The notes beneath the pieces are model-generated. The model saw only the letters and a list, made by a program, of their open reading frames with translations, was not told where the DNA came from and did no database searches. Below, one piece after another: positions 1 through 8,905 of a stretch of DNA of 48,471 nt. The stretch covers positions 1-48,471 of the forward strand of contig NZ_MDER01000033.1 in the NCBI RefSeq assembly GCF_001721045.1, read 5' to 3'. This DNA is from Paenibacillus nuruki. Lineage in GTDB: Bacteria > Bacillota > Bacilli > Paenibacillales > Paenibacillaceae. A program made the position numbers and the translations under genes. Every line of letters starts with the position of its first letter. The stretch's first letter is position 1.

Positions 1-1
1 C

Positions 2-400
2 TCTATAGCAATCTATATATTAGATAAAAACAAAAAAATTTCAAATCATTATATTATAGTTTTAAAAAAAATATTATTAGCTGTCGATAAAATATTCAAA
101 GATTATACTCTTAAAAGTAAATTTAAGTTTCAAGATGCCTTTTATTTTTATATAGTTAATGATTTTTACTACTACCCTGGATTTAAATCGTATATTGCAA
201 AAAAAAGCTTCCAGAATCTCAATAAAAATTTTAAAAGCATGAAGGAAGAAATAAAAAGAGAAGGTTTTTCCCAAATAGAGACTAACCTACTTACCAATAG
301 ATCTTATTTTAACTGGGAAATTGATTTTAGATGGTTTTTTAAAAAAGCAATTTTGAAATCTGAAAATATTTCTTATAGTACTACAAATAATGATTATTAA
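2..400 (+). CDS. C-terminal part of an unrecognised AT-rich protein (5' end outside window)
   Basis: One plus-strand frame is open from the left edge to a TAA at 398-400, giving 132 residues with no start inside the window. The protein is rich in Lys, Asn, Ile, Phe and Tyr and has a conspicuous aromatic stretch (DFYYYPGF) near residue 57. It has no signal peptide or clear membrane segment in the visible part. Base composition is much more AT-rich than the neighbouring cnt genes, which suggests recent transfer, as is common for surface-polysaccharide or phage-like accessory genes. A good hairpin follows the stop, which supports real expression. I do not recognise the family. The frame is convergent with cntE. 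Confidence 0.55.
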   Translation, partial: SIAIYILDKNKKISNHYIIVLKKILLAVDKIFKDYTLKSKFKFQDAFYFYIVNDFYYYPGFKSYIAKKSFQNLNKNFKSMKEEIKREGFSQIETNLLTNRSYFNWEIDFRWFFKKAILKSENISYSTTNNDY

Positions 401-407
401 TATTATA

Positions 408-439
408 AAAGGGACTATTTTATCAACAATAGTCCCTTT
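408..439 (+). terminator. Rho-independent terminator between convergent genes
   Basis: A 12-bp perfect stem (AAAGGGACTATT at 408-419 and AATAGTCCCTTT at 428-439) with an 8-nt loop lies just after the stop of the left-edge gene. A/T runs flank both sides, so it probably also ends the cnt operon, whose last stop codon is at 508 on the other strand. Confidence 0.85.
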
Positions 440-507
440 ATTCACTACTAACTATTTTTTATTTATTTCAATTAAATTATCGATATACTTTTTTAATAAA
501 GGATAAA

Positions 508-1710
508 TTAATTTAATAGATTATTGATCCCTCTTTCCATTGTGCGCCTTTTCAATAAAGTAAACACAATCAACATCACTCCAAGCAATGTACAAATGCT
601 GTACATCCCTGAATAAGATAACACGCCTGAAAGAGGTCCCATAATGATACTACCCAGTGACATCCCTAGATCAGCTGTTGCAATAAATAAACCTATTAAT
701 ATATTACGATTGTGAGTCGGTAAAACAAAACTTAAATAGGTGGTTAATGTGGGATACAGAATCGCTTGAGCGACTCCCATACATATAGCTCCTATGTATA
801 GAACAACAGCACCGATAATGACAGAAAGACTAATCAATTGCGCAGCGATCGTTAATAATAGCAATGCGCCTACAATAAAGGAAGTATGCCATTTGCCATC
901 AGAAGGAATTTTTTTGCGTAATGTAAATCGGGCAATCACTACAGTTGCCGCTTGAATCATCAAATATACTCCCGCACTTCCTCCGGTCAATTCTTTAGCA
1001 TATAACGGAATAAAGGTTGTTACTGCCCCAAATACAACTGAAGCTGTCAACATCATCAGGCTACATGTAAAAAGAGTAGGATTGGTTATCAACTGCTTGA
1101 GCGATCCGATTGTTCCTGTTCGCTGATCTGAAGAATCTTTAGTTGCTGTAGAGGGTCTAGTATCTATACGCGCAGTATATCCAAGTACACCTGTAAAGAC
1201 TGCAATAGCGATCATCGTTATTGTAAAATAAGTCATATTGCCACTTTGCCAGATACCTAGTGCTAAAAGTGGTGCAATGATACCTGGCATATAAGAGCAA
1301 AGTGAATATAACGAGATCCCTTGCGAACGATCTTTTTCAGGAAGTGCATCTATAATTCCCATCTGCAAAGCCATTGAGAAAAAAGCAGTAGATACTCCTT
1401 GTAAAATACGTGCAATTAGATAACCGCTTAACCCAGTAAATGTATACAATAGTAAAGCTACAGCATTGATGATTAAAATCAAACGAAGGATTCGAATAGG
1501 CCCATATTGTTGAATCATCTGCCCTGCCCACGGACGGAAAAACATGGTGGTTAATAAATAAGCTCCCATAATCAGCCCAATCGTTGTATTGGTCGCACCC
1601 CATGCATTTCCTTGAAGTGGAATAATCACATTTAAGATCGCATTGGCACTAAAGTAACCCAACACTAAAATGTATAATCGCAAAAATGGCCAAGACATCG
1701 CTCCTGTCAA
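508..1710 (-). CDS. cntE: CntE-like MFS exporter of opine metallophore
   Basis: This is a major facilitator superfamily protein of 400 residues with about 12 hydrophobic segments and a motif-A-like sequence (RPWAGQMIQQYG, residues 59-70) after the second segment. As the last gene of a cntKLMABCDFE locus it is expected to export the apo-metallophore across the membrane, the role of CntE in Staphylococcus aureus. The best start is TTG at 1710, because AAAGGAGG lies 8 nt upstream. The ATG four codons later has an SD-like GGAG only 2 nt away. The gap to cntF is 33 nt, so it is cotranscribed. Substrate identity rests on context, since MFS sequence alone would not give it. Confidence 0.88.
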   Translation of the reverse strand: MTGAMSWPFLRLYILVLGYFSANAILNVIIPLQGNAWGATNTTIGLIMGAYLLTTMFFRPWAGQMIQQYGPIRILRLILIINAVALLLYTFTGLSGYLIARILQGVSTAFFSMALQMGIIDALPEKDRSQGISLYSLCSYMPGIIAPLLALGIWQSGNMTYFTITMIAIAVFTGVLGYTARIDTRPSTATKDSSDQRTGTIGSLKQLITNPTLFTCSLMMLTASVVFGAVTTFIPLYAKELTGGSAGVYLMIQAATVVIARFTLRKKIPSDGKWHTSFIVGALLLLTIAAQLISLSVIIGAVVLYIGAICMGVAQAILYPTLTTYLSFVLPTHNRNILIGLFIATADLGMSLGSIIMGPLSGVLSYSGMYSICTLLGVMLIVFTLLKRRTMERGINNLLN

Positions 1711-1743
1711 TGGTTCCCCCTCCTTTGATCAAAACACGCCTTT

Positions 1744-2490
1744 TTATAAAACAATCGATGTCGCTAATAAAGTACGACCGTAATCCGACTGTACCTGACT
1801 TAATTGATCTGTATTTATGATCTCTTCAATCTGTCCTTGACGAAAGATAATAATACGATCACAGATATAAGCAGCGGCTTGGATATCATGAGTAATAAAG
1901 ACATAGCCCATATTGTAGATATTTTTCAACTCTTTCAGTAACTGAAGAACTTGTACTTGAATAGATACATCCAATGAACTGATCGCTTCATCCAAAATTA
2001 GATATTGTGGTCTGCAAGCAATCGCTCTAGCAATACATACCCGCTGTGCTTCTCCACCGGATAATTCATGAGGGTACCTTTTTTTGAATGAAGCATTTAA
2101 GCCTACTTGCTCTAGTAATGAATCCAGAACATATATTGAATTGCTGTCTATGTTAGTACGAAGATGGACAGATTCCATAATTGCACGCTCTACCGTAAAA
2201 AATGGATTGATCGAAGATGTATAATCTTGAAATACAGCGCTGATCTGACCTCGCCTTGTCGAACGATATTCAACAGACTTTCCGTGTAAAAATATCTGTC
2301 CTTGATCGGGTCGCTCTATACCTAATATCATTCTTACTAATGTAGATTTACCACTTCCACTTTCTCCGATAATACCTAAAGATTCTCCTGCTTCACATGC
2401 AAAGCTCACTCCGTGAAGCACCTGATGCTTCTTTTTCCATCCGATGATTCCGTTGTGATATGATTTGGTTATATTTTCAATCTGTAACAT
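1744..2490 (-). CDS. cntF: CntF-like ABC transporter ATPase
   Basis: This 248-residue nucleotide-binding subunit belongs to the oligopeptide/nickel (OppF/NikE) class. Visible motifs are Walker A (GESGSGKS, near residue 42), Q-loop (FQDYTSSINP), ABC signature (LSGGEAQR), Walker B (LILDEA) and the switch His (ITHD). It would pair with CntD to power import of the metal-metallophore complex. Its ATG shares one base with the cntD stop (TAATG), indicating translational coupling. It is slightly shorter than typical OppF proteins and lacks a long C-terminal extension, as is usual for CntF. Confidence 0.93.
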   Translation of the reverse strand: MLQIENITKSYHNGIIGWKKKHQVLHGVSFACEAGESLGIIGESGSGKSTLVRMILGIERPDQGQIFLHGKSVEYRSTRRGQISAVFQDYTSSINPFFTVERAIMESVHLRTNIDSNSIYVLDSLLEQVGLNASFKKRYPHELSGGEAQRVCIARAIACRPQYLILDEAISSLDVSIQVQVLQLLKELKNIYNMGYVFITHDIQAAAYICDRIIIFRQGQIEEIINTDQLSQVQSDYGRTLLATSIVL

Positions 2491-3296
2491 TAAGAACCCT
2501 CCATCAGTTGGCGAAAGTGATCACTTAGTGTCGCTCGGGTAGCCATTAGATAACGAGTATATTCATGCTGGGCATTTGTAAATATATGATGAGTTGTTCC
2601 TCGTTCTACTATCTCTCCTGAACGCATAATTAAGACTTCATCTGCTATTTGCCTGACCACACCCAGATCATGAGAAACAAAAATCATAGAGCTTCCAATC
2701 GTCTGACGCAATAGCAGAAATTGTTGGATCACTTCATATTGTGAAATGGTATCCAGCGCTGTTGTCGGCTCATCTGCAATAATAAGGTCTGGTTCTAATA
2801 CGATAGCGAGCGCTATCATCATTCGTTGCAACATGCCTCCCGATAGTTCATGCGGATATTTACGTAGTAGCTCTACTGGCTTTTGCAACATAACTCGCTC
2901 CATCGCTTTGATCATATGATCATCAGCGACACGACGTTTCCATCCCAAATGTTGACCTAGTGTTTCTCTAAAATGAACACCGACTACACAGGAAGGATCA
3001 AAAGCGCTCATTCCATTTTGCATAATCATCGCTATTTCTTTGCCTCTTTTTTGCCGTATTTCTGCTTCAGATAAAGTCGTCAGATCGATTCCTTTAAATA
3101 CAATCTTGCCCGATTGAGCCAAAGATTTAGGATTTAAGCGAGTCAATGCACGGCATGTCAAAGACTTACCACTACCACTCTCTCCTACAATCGCTAGACA
3201 ACTACCTTTTCGTAATTGAAAAGAACTATCATGAACCAGTGCTTTCCCACTGTGTTGATCCCATATGCTTAATTGTTCCACTTCAAGAATATTCAT
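2490..3296 (-). CDS. cntD: CntD-like ABC transporter ATPase
   Basis: This is the second nucleotide-binding subunit of the importer, of OppD/NikD type, about 268 residues. Visible motifs are Walker A (GESGSGKS), Q-loop ([12 protein letters not shown]), signature (LSGGMLQR), Walker B (LIIADEP) and switch His (FVSHD). I chose ATG at 3296, whose ATGA overlaps the cntC stop. A GTG five codons upstream (3311) is open but gives no advantage. The Q-loop sequence QNGMSAFDP differs from the QDPMTSLNP usual in peptide importers, as in other CntD/NikD-like proteins. It works with CntF under the CntB-CntC channel. Confidence 0.93.
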   Translation of the reverse strand: MNILEVEQLSIWDQHSGKALVHDSSFQLRKGSCLAIVGESGSGKSLTCRALTRLNPKSLAQSGKIVFKGIDLTTLSEAEIRQKRGKEIAMIMQNGMSAFDPSCVVGVHFRETLGQHLGWKRRVADDHMIKAMERVMLQKPVELLRKYPHELSGGMLQRMMIALAIVLEPDLIIADEPTTALDTISQYEVIQQFLLLRQTIGSSMIFVSHDLGVVRQIADEVLIMRSGEIVERGTTHHIFTNAQHEYTRYLMATRATLSDHFRQLMEGS

Positions 3297-4165
3297 ATCC
3301 GAACCTGCCACTTTTTAGATGATGTATAGGTAGAAGCTGACTGATGCAGACGAGGATCAAGCGCCACTTGAAGAGCATCAGCCAAAAAGTTAAATGCAGA
3401 TACCATAATGATAATAGCGATACCGGGAGCTAACATCATTTCTGGACGAGTGAACATTACTTCTCTAGCTTCATTAAGCATCATTCCCCATTCTGCATGA
3501 GGTGCTTGAATACCCAATCCTAGAAAAGAGAATCCAGATATTTGTAAAATCATCGACCCGATCGAACTACTAGCAATAACAGTTAGATCAGCAAACGTCA
3601 CAGGTACCACATGTCTACGTATAATATGCCAGTTGCTAATACCCGATGCTTTGGCAAATCGAATATAATCCAATTCGGTATATTGCATAACTGACGTACG
3701 AATCACCCGAGCAAACCAAGCCCATTTGGTCAAAATAAAAGCTATGACTATATTTTCAAGTCCTACACCTAGAATACCGACAATGGCGAGTGTCATCACA
3801 TAGCCCGGAAAAGACAGCATGATATCGCATATACGCATGATCCAAGCATCGACTTTGCTTTTAAAATAACCTGCTATAAAACCAAGTGCTGTCCCGATTC
3901 CTATCGAGATCAACAGTATCCATAACACCAGTAAAATACTTGGACGAATACCATAGATCAGTCGGGATAAAATACATCTACCCAATTGATCATTTCCAAG
4001 CCAGTATGACCATGTCGATCCATTATAACGAAGACTCATATTCACTGTTAACGGATCATGTGGAGCAATAATAGGTGCACATATCCCTATAACAATAACA
4101 GCTATAACAGTAACAAGTGACAGCATACCGATCCGATCATGTCGTAGATTACTCCATATATTCAT
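3293..4165 (-). CDS. cntC: CntC-like ABC permease
   Basis: This inner-membrane permease of 290 residues is of DppC/NikC type, with an N-terminal anchor (about residues 14-34) followed by the core binding-protein-dependent transport domain. The EAA-like coupling loop (FAKASGISNWHIIRRHVVP) is clear in the middle of the protein. The ATG immediately follows the cntB stop codon (TAAATG), so translation is coupled. With CntB it would form the channel for metal-loaded metallophore. Assignment to CntC rather than a generic dipeptide permease depends on the flanking biosynthetic genes. Confidence 0.93.
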   Translation of the reverse strand: MNIWSNLRHDRIGMLSLVTVIAVIVIGICAPIIAPHDPLTVNMSLRYNGSTWSYWLGNDQLGRCILSRLIYGIRPSILLVLWILLISIGIGTALGFIAGYFKSKVDAWIMRICDIMLSFPGYVMTLAIVGILGVGLENIVIAFILTKWAWFARVIRTSVMQYTELDYIRFAKASGISNWHIIRRHVVPVTFADLTVIASSSIGSMILQISGFSFLGLGIQAPHAEWGMMLNEAREVMFTRPEMMLAPGIAIIIMVSAFNFLADALQVALDPRLHQSASTYTSSKKWQVRI

Positions 4166-5098
4166 TTACAGACCATTCCTTAATCTCGGATTCATTGCAG
4201 CGTTGATCATGTCAGAAATAGCATTGAATATGACAAATGAAATAGCCAGTATTAACACATAGGCTTGAATAACAGGAAAATCTCTACTTAATATCGCTCG
4301 TATACTCAAGCTACCTAACCCCGGCCAAGCAAATACATTTTCAATAACCACTGTACTGCCTAATATAATAGGAATAGCCATACAAAAAATCGATATCGCT
4401 ACTTGAAGCGAATTACGTAAAATGTGCATCATAACGACAGATTCTTTTAACCCTGAGGCACGTCCATATAAGACATAATCTTTGTTCATATTACTGAGCA
4501 TCGAACTACGTACATTTCTAAAATAGATACCAGCATAACTGATCGTGATAATCAGCACAGGCAGAATATAACTACGGTAAGAATCCATCCCACTGGTCGG
4601 TAACCAATCTAATTTGACAGAGAAATACCAGATCATTAATGCGGCTAACCAATAAGAAGGCATCGCTGTAAGGATAAAAGCTATTCCGCGCACCGTTTTA
4701 TCTACTTTTTTTCCTACTTGTAATGCACAGATCACACCTAGCACCACAGAGACAATCATAATGGCTATCGAAGAAACCAGTGTTAATTTGAACGTATTTA
4801 CAAAAGCAGGTCCTAACGTAGACCATACTGGCTGATTGGTTACATAGGAATGCCCAAAGTCCAATTGAAGACAAGCCATCCCCCAATCCAGATAACGGAC
4901 AAAAAAAGGACGATCCAGACCAAATTGTTGCTCTGTTTGTCTAATCAGTTCTTCGGTAGTATCAGGAATACCTTGAGCTTGCAAAACAACAACTGCTGGA
5001 TTCAAAGGCGATAAGTTAATAAAAGCAAACGTAATCAAAGAAATAATGATTAATAGTAAAAAAGCTAATACCATTCGCTTTACAATATAAATACTCAA
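4166..5098 (-). CDS. cntB: CntB-like ABC permease
   Basis: This is a 310-residue permease of DppB/NikB type. It has an N-terminal membrane segment (residues 9-31), a periplasm-facing region containing the typical LNPAVV and FGLDRPFFVRYLDW sequences, then the transport core with an EAA loop (YGRASGLKES). The start is a TTG at 5098 preceded by GAGGGG at a spacing of 7 nt. A TTG start also occurs at cntA and cntE. The gap from cntA is 46 nt. It partners CntC in metal-metallophore uptake. Confidence 0.93.
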   Translation of the reverse strand: MSIYIVKRMVLAFLLLIIISLITFAFINLSPLNPAVVVLQAQGIPDTTEELIRQTEQQFGLDRPFFVRYLDWGMACLQLDFGHSYVTNQPVWSTLGPAFVNTFKLTLVSSIAIMIVSVVLGVICALQVGKKVDKTVRGIAFILTAMPSYWLAALMIWYFSVKLDWLPTSGMDSYRSYILPVLIITISYAGIYFRNVRSSMLSNMNKDYVLYGRASGLKESVVMMHILRNSLQVAISIFCMAIPIILGSTVVIENVFAWPGLGSLSIRAILSRDFPVIQAYVLILAISFVIFNAISDMINAAMNPRLRNGL

Positions 5099-5144
5099 TC
5101 GTAATCCCCTCTACTTTGTATTCAATTCCAATCAGAATGCATAT

Positions 5145-6758
5145 TTATTTTTCAAAGCTCATCTGTTCAAATGGAAGTTCGTATTGCGTCTGTTTGAATG
5201 TAATGCCTTTGAGATCAGAAGGTGCGACTACTGTGATATTTCCGTTCGTAATTGGAATAAAAACAGCCTCATCATGAACGATAGTAAGTACATCGGTGAA
5301 TAATTGCTGGCGCGTTTGCTCATTCGTCGTCGTCATAATCTGATCAATCGTTTTATATAGCTTGGGAGCTTCAGGTATACCTTGAGTGGCGTAAAGATAA
5401 GCATTTTGTGAAGTGAATCCTGCAATTGTACTTTGTGGATCATAGGCTAATCCCCATGTCTGGTTAAACAACAGATCGTATTCACCGGTGGATCTACGAT
5501 TCGCAATCGATGTTGATTCTTCTCCTGTTAGCTCAAGCTTCATGCCTATAGCTGCCGCGGCGCTTTGGATCAGTTCAGCTTCTATTTTTTGCGAAGAGGA
5601 ATTGCTGTCATAATCTAATTTCATTGTGAGTGGTTTGCCATTTTTGGAACGAGAACCTGTACCCTCAGTAGATACCCAACCCGCACTATCCAAAAGCGAG
5701 GCTGCTTTTTGCGGGTCATATGCCCGTTCTTGCAGTGGGATATCTGCATCATTTACATTTTTTGAAAAGAGTGTATACGCAGGTGCCTCCGTTCCTCCCA
5801 TAATATCTTTACTAATCGTTTCCCGATCGACTACATACCATAATGCTTCGCGTACAGCTTGTTCATGTACTGGACTTGCTTGGCGACTCGTATTAGCAAC
5901 GATCATTTTGGTATTCATAGATTCACTTTGTACCCGTTGATACTTTCCAGATGCAATCAGTTGCTCTACTGCTTCTACATCTACGCTGTCTGCTCCACGA
6001 TCATCTGTAAATGCGAAATTAACTTCACCTTTTTGCAAAGCTAGATACGTCGTTTCTCCTGCGGGTAATACTTTAGCTGTAATCATAGGGATGGTTGGAG
6101 TTCCATTCCAATAGTTCGGATTGGCTTTGAACGTTGCATATTGTTCGGGTTGATGGTCTGCCAGTACATAAGGGCCTGTACCATGATATCCATTGACTCC
6201 ATCTTTAGTTTCTCCATTTTTAAAATCTTTGGGCGAAATAAAAACGTAAGGACGAGTCATAGACAGTTCTGCTAATGTTGGATAATAAGGTTCAGCTAGT
6301 ACAAGTTCAACTGTATATTCATCGACTACACGACATGCTTTTATTTTGGTCGATAATTTGATCCAGGCATGCTTTTCTGAATTACGCTGTACTGCTTCTA
6401 TATTTTGCTTGACCGCTTCGGCATTAAAAGGCTCACCATCATGGAATTTGACGTCTTTACGTAAATGAAACGTATAGGTTTTGCCATCCGGTGATACGTC
6501 CCAAGATTCTGCTAATAGGGGTTTGATCCCTTCTGCTGTATTTTCGACTAAAGATTCATAGACGATTCCTTGAGCAGGCATTGATCCTGCATAAAGATGA
6601 GGATTCATATCATTGATATCTTTGGCAGTCGCATAGGTGATGTTTTTTGTAGCAGTCTCTGCCTGATTATTAGGTTGATCTTTGGCTGGATTACAAGCTG
6701 TTAAAATGACGGTTAACACCATCAATATAGTGATCGATTTGAATGTTGTGATAAACAA
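5145..6758 (-). CDS. cntA: CntA-like metallophore-binding lipoprotein (SBP_bac_5)
   Basis: This is an extracytoplasmic solute-binding protein of the nickel/peptide class (SBP family 5), 537 residues from the chosen start. The frame is open back to 6896, but the best start is TTG at 6758. AAGGAG lies 9 nt upstream, the SD overlaps the cntM stop, and the resulting N-terminus is a compact lipoprotein signal (Lys7, hydrophobic core, lipobox LTAC, Cys22). Starting at the upstream ATGs would add about 46 poorly structured residues overlapping cntM. The family hallmark MNPHLY...VYESLVE follows the signal. It should capture metal-loaded metallophore at the cell surface and hand it to CntBC. Confidence 0.93.
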   Translation of the reverse strand: MFITTFKSITILMVLTVILTACNPAKDQPNNQAETATKNITYATAKDINDMNPHLYAGSMPAQGIVYESLVENTAEGIKPLLAESWDVSPDGKTYTFHLRKDVKFHDGEPFNAEAVKQNIEAVQRNSEKHAWIKLSTKIKACRVVDEYTVELVLAEPYYPTLAELSMTRPYVFISPKDFKNGETKDGVNGYHGTGPYVLADHQPEQYATFKANPNYWNGTPTIPMITAKVLPAGETTYLALQKGEVNFAFTDDRGADSVDVEAVEQLIASGKYQRVQSESMNTKMIVANTSRQASPVHEQAVREALWYVVDRETISKDIMGGTEAPAYTLFSKNVNDADIPLQERAYDPQKAASLLDSAGWVSTEGTGSRSKNGKPLTMKLDYDSNSSSQKIEAELIQSAAAAIGMKLELTGEESTSIANRRSTGEYDLLFNQTWGLAYDPQSTIAGFTSQNAYLYATQGIPEAPKLYKTIDQIMTTTNEQTRQQLFTDVLTIVHDEAVFIPITNGNITVVAPSDLKGITFKQTQYELPFEQMSFEK

Positions 6759-6771
6759 ATGATTTCGCTCC

Positions 6772-8070
6772 TTAATGAGTTGTCTGAATTCGGTTCTGAA
6801 TCCGATTATAGTCTTCATCATGATGATGAATTTGAAAAGCAGTCGATAACGGTTCTTCGGGATGAGCTTCGATATACTGCTGAAGATGATATTCATAATT
6901 ACGAATCAATTGATCAATCGTAGGACAAGGTGTACCTGTATGTCTGGCGAATCCTTGAATCATTTTGATACGATAATAGTCTTCTTGTGGCATTCGAGGA
7001 ATGTCTTGCTTCCCTTCTTTATTGGTAAATACTGTCCGAATCGGCACAGCTGAGAAATCGAAATACCTTCCCTTTGAATCAGGTTCTGAAAATGGATCGA
7101 TTAATAGTGAAGCATATCGTACATATAAGAGATACTCTTGGTGAATCGGTTCTAAGTCTATAAAGTTCTCAATATCTTCTCTAGATAGACTTTCTGTAGC
7201 GATAGGATAATTATCATCCACCATAAATTGAAGTAAATTGATCCCTGTAATCCCCATCTGCTGTAGCAGATTCATCACTTCTTTCCACTGAGACAGCATA
7301 TTGCGAATCAATGGTGGAGTGATAGGACCTTCCGGATATAATTTGTATACAAATTTGGGGACACTATGACTACCAAATACAACTTGTAAGGAAAAATCAT
7401 TCATAAATAGTGCAGGATGAACATAAAGTGAGATATTTCTAGTTTCTGCTTCCAGTGGTGAAGACATCGTTTGGACTTGAATTCCCAATTGTTGATACAT
7501 ACGCTGTAAATCTTGAACCCGCAACGAAGATGAAGTCTGAGAACCTATATATACTTTTTTCTTTACAGCAGTCGTAATCACTTGATGAGAAGGTTCATCA
7601 CCTGCCCAACGTGTGTCTCCATAATACGTAGAAAAGCTGATAATCTCTGCCTCTGGTTGAAAAGCACTTATGTAGTCAGAGACGAGATCGCCCGAGCCAA
7701 ATGTGGGAGAAATCAAAAGTACACATTGGATCTGCTTCAATAGATCAGGTTGCAGTTGTTGCAAGACTTGAATATAGGTGTCTGTAGTCACTGCCAGCAC
7801 AATGGTGTCCCATTGTCCTGTAATCTGTTCGTACCCAGCAAATACATGATCTATACGACATCCTCCTGCGACTGATTGATGTTTTTCATTTTGAATATGC
7901 ACAGATATATGTTGATCACTTTGCGCTAAAGCTTTATACACATGATCTGCACGTGAAGACTGCCGTCCTGCAATCGCTACAACACTATGTAAATGCTGCT
8001 TGAGATTAACAGCTACTTGAATTGCCACAGGACCTGTACCCAGAATCAATACATTTTGAAAATTATTCAT
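6772..8070 (-). CDS. cntM: CntM-like opine metallophore dehydrogenase
   Basis: This 432-residue protein matches staphylopine dehydrogenase along its length. It has an N-terminal dinucleotide fold (LGTGPVA, residues 10-16), an ISPTFGSG loop near 120, the SFSTYYGDTRW segment (146-155) and a C-terminal substrate domain with LYVHPALFMNDFSL and YFDFSAVP. It performs the last step, reductive condensation of an alpha-keto acid with the CntL intermediate. From memory of the S. aureus enzyme, an Arg at 33 favours NADPH and an Asp at 150 favours pyruvate. The equivalents here are Arg36 and Asp152, predicting a staphylopine-type product. The ATG overlaps the cntL stop by 8 nt. Confidence 0.94.
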   Translation of the reverse strand: MNNFQNVLILGTGPVAIQVAVNLKQHLHSVVAIAGRQSSRADHVYKALAQSDQHISVHIQNEKHQSVAGGCRIDHVFAGYEQITGQWDTIVLAVTTDTYIQVLQQLQPDLLKQIQCVLLISPTFGSGDLVSDYISAFQPEAEIISFSTYYGDTRWAGDEPSHQVITTAVKKKVYIGSQTSSSLRVQDLQRMYQQLGIQVQTMSSPLEAETRNISLYVHPALFMNDFSLQVVFGSHSVPKFVYKLYPEGPITPPLIRNMLSQWKEVMNLLQQMGITGINLLQFMVDDNYPIATESLSREDIENFIDLEPIHQEYLLYVRYASLLIDPFSEPDSKGRYFDFSAVPIRTVFTNKEGKQDIPRMPQEDYYRIKMIQGFARHTGTPCPTIDQLIRNYEYHLQQYIEAHPEEPLSTAFQIHHHDEDYNRIQNRIQTTH

Positions 8071-8869
8071 GATCTACACCCTTTTGATAAATAGCAATAT
8101 CAAATACTTGATCCGCATGTACAATATTCTCAACTTGTTGCCATTTTTGTGGATCTGTCGCTAGAGAAGGAAAATTAAATAATGACTTCAACCCATTTCC
8201 ATATCGCATAGCCACTACCACTTGTTGATTTGTTAATAGATATAATAGATCTAGAATATCGTATTTTTCCGCAACGGTTGAACTGAAAATAATATGCGTA
8301 GCTTCTTGTAAGCCCTCAAGTTGTTCAACAGGAACCGCTTTTAACTCAATATCCAGATAAGATCCTAGTCGATCAATAACAGCTTGCCCCAGATCGATCG
8401 ATTCTTGATCAATATCAATACCTACCACCTTAGCTCCAGTACGTCTAGCTATAAGCATAGGTGTCATTGGAAATGAGCCTGAGCCAATCATGACTACTTT
8501 GGATAAAGACGTCACATGAAATCCGCCAAATTCTTGTTCGATGCACGATTCTATATTTTTGAAATAATCGGTCTTCTCATCTTGTCCTTCCAGAAGGTGA
8601 AGCGCGCGATATTTCTCCATAATCGCTACACATCGTGCAGATCGGATTCGCAGTGTATCGATTATAGGTGTTAAAGCTTCAATATCACTGGTCTGTAATT
8701 GTTCCCACTGCTCTTTATGATAAGGATCAATAATGAACCTTGAATAATCATCGATCAACGTCTGCAACTGTGTATCATGGGCTAACGTATGATCATATTG
8801 AGCTATAGCTTGTTCAAATTGCTGTGAGTAATCAATCAGACTTTGTTGAAATGTGAGTAACTGTTCCAT
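8063..8869 (-). CDS. cntL: CntL-like nicotianamine synthase family enzyme
   Basis: This 268-residue protein of the bacterial nicotianamine-synthase-like family transfers one aminobutyrate unit from S-adenosylmethionine to an amino acid. An all-helical N-terminal domain (about 1-120) precedes a Rossmann SAM-binding domain with VVMIGSGSFPMTPML (125-139) and the acidic strand end GIDID (150-154). The family is much shorter than plant nicotianamine synthases, as expected for enzymes adding a single aminobutyrate. GGAGGG sits 6 nt before the ATG. With CntK upstream, D-histidine is the likely acceptor. The product would feed CntM, whose gene overlaps this one. Confidence 0.93.
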   Translation of the reverse strand: MEQLLTFQQSLIDYSQQFEQAIAQYDHTLAHDTQLQTLIDDYSRFIIDPYHKEQWEQLQTSDIEALTPIIDTLRIRSARCVAIMEKYRALHLLEGQDEKTDYFKNIESCIEQEFGGFHVTSLSKVVMIGSGSFPMTPMLIARRTGAKVVGIDIDQESIDLGQAVIDRLGSYLDIELKAVPVEQLEGLQEATHIIFSSTVAEKYDILDLLYLLTNQQVVVAMRYGNGLKSLFNFPSLATDPQKWQQVENIVHADQVFDIAIYQKGVDHE

Positions 8870-8905
8870 TGTTATCCCTCCAATAGATGATCCTAATTAC
8901 ATGTA

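Noticed and set aside
77-274. Minus-strand open frame of 65 codons at the left edge
   Set aside because: It is antisense to the longer plus-strand frame that is followed by a terminator, and it has no good Shine-Dalgarno.
6759-6896. N-terminal extension of cntA to the upstream ATG codons
   Set aside because: It overlaps cntM by more than 100 bp, has no Shine-Dalgarno, and would bury the lipoprotein signal. TTG 6758 has a well-placed AAGGAG.
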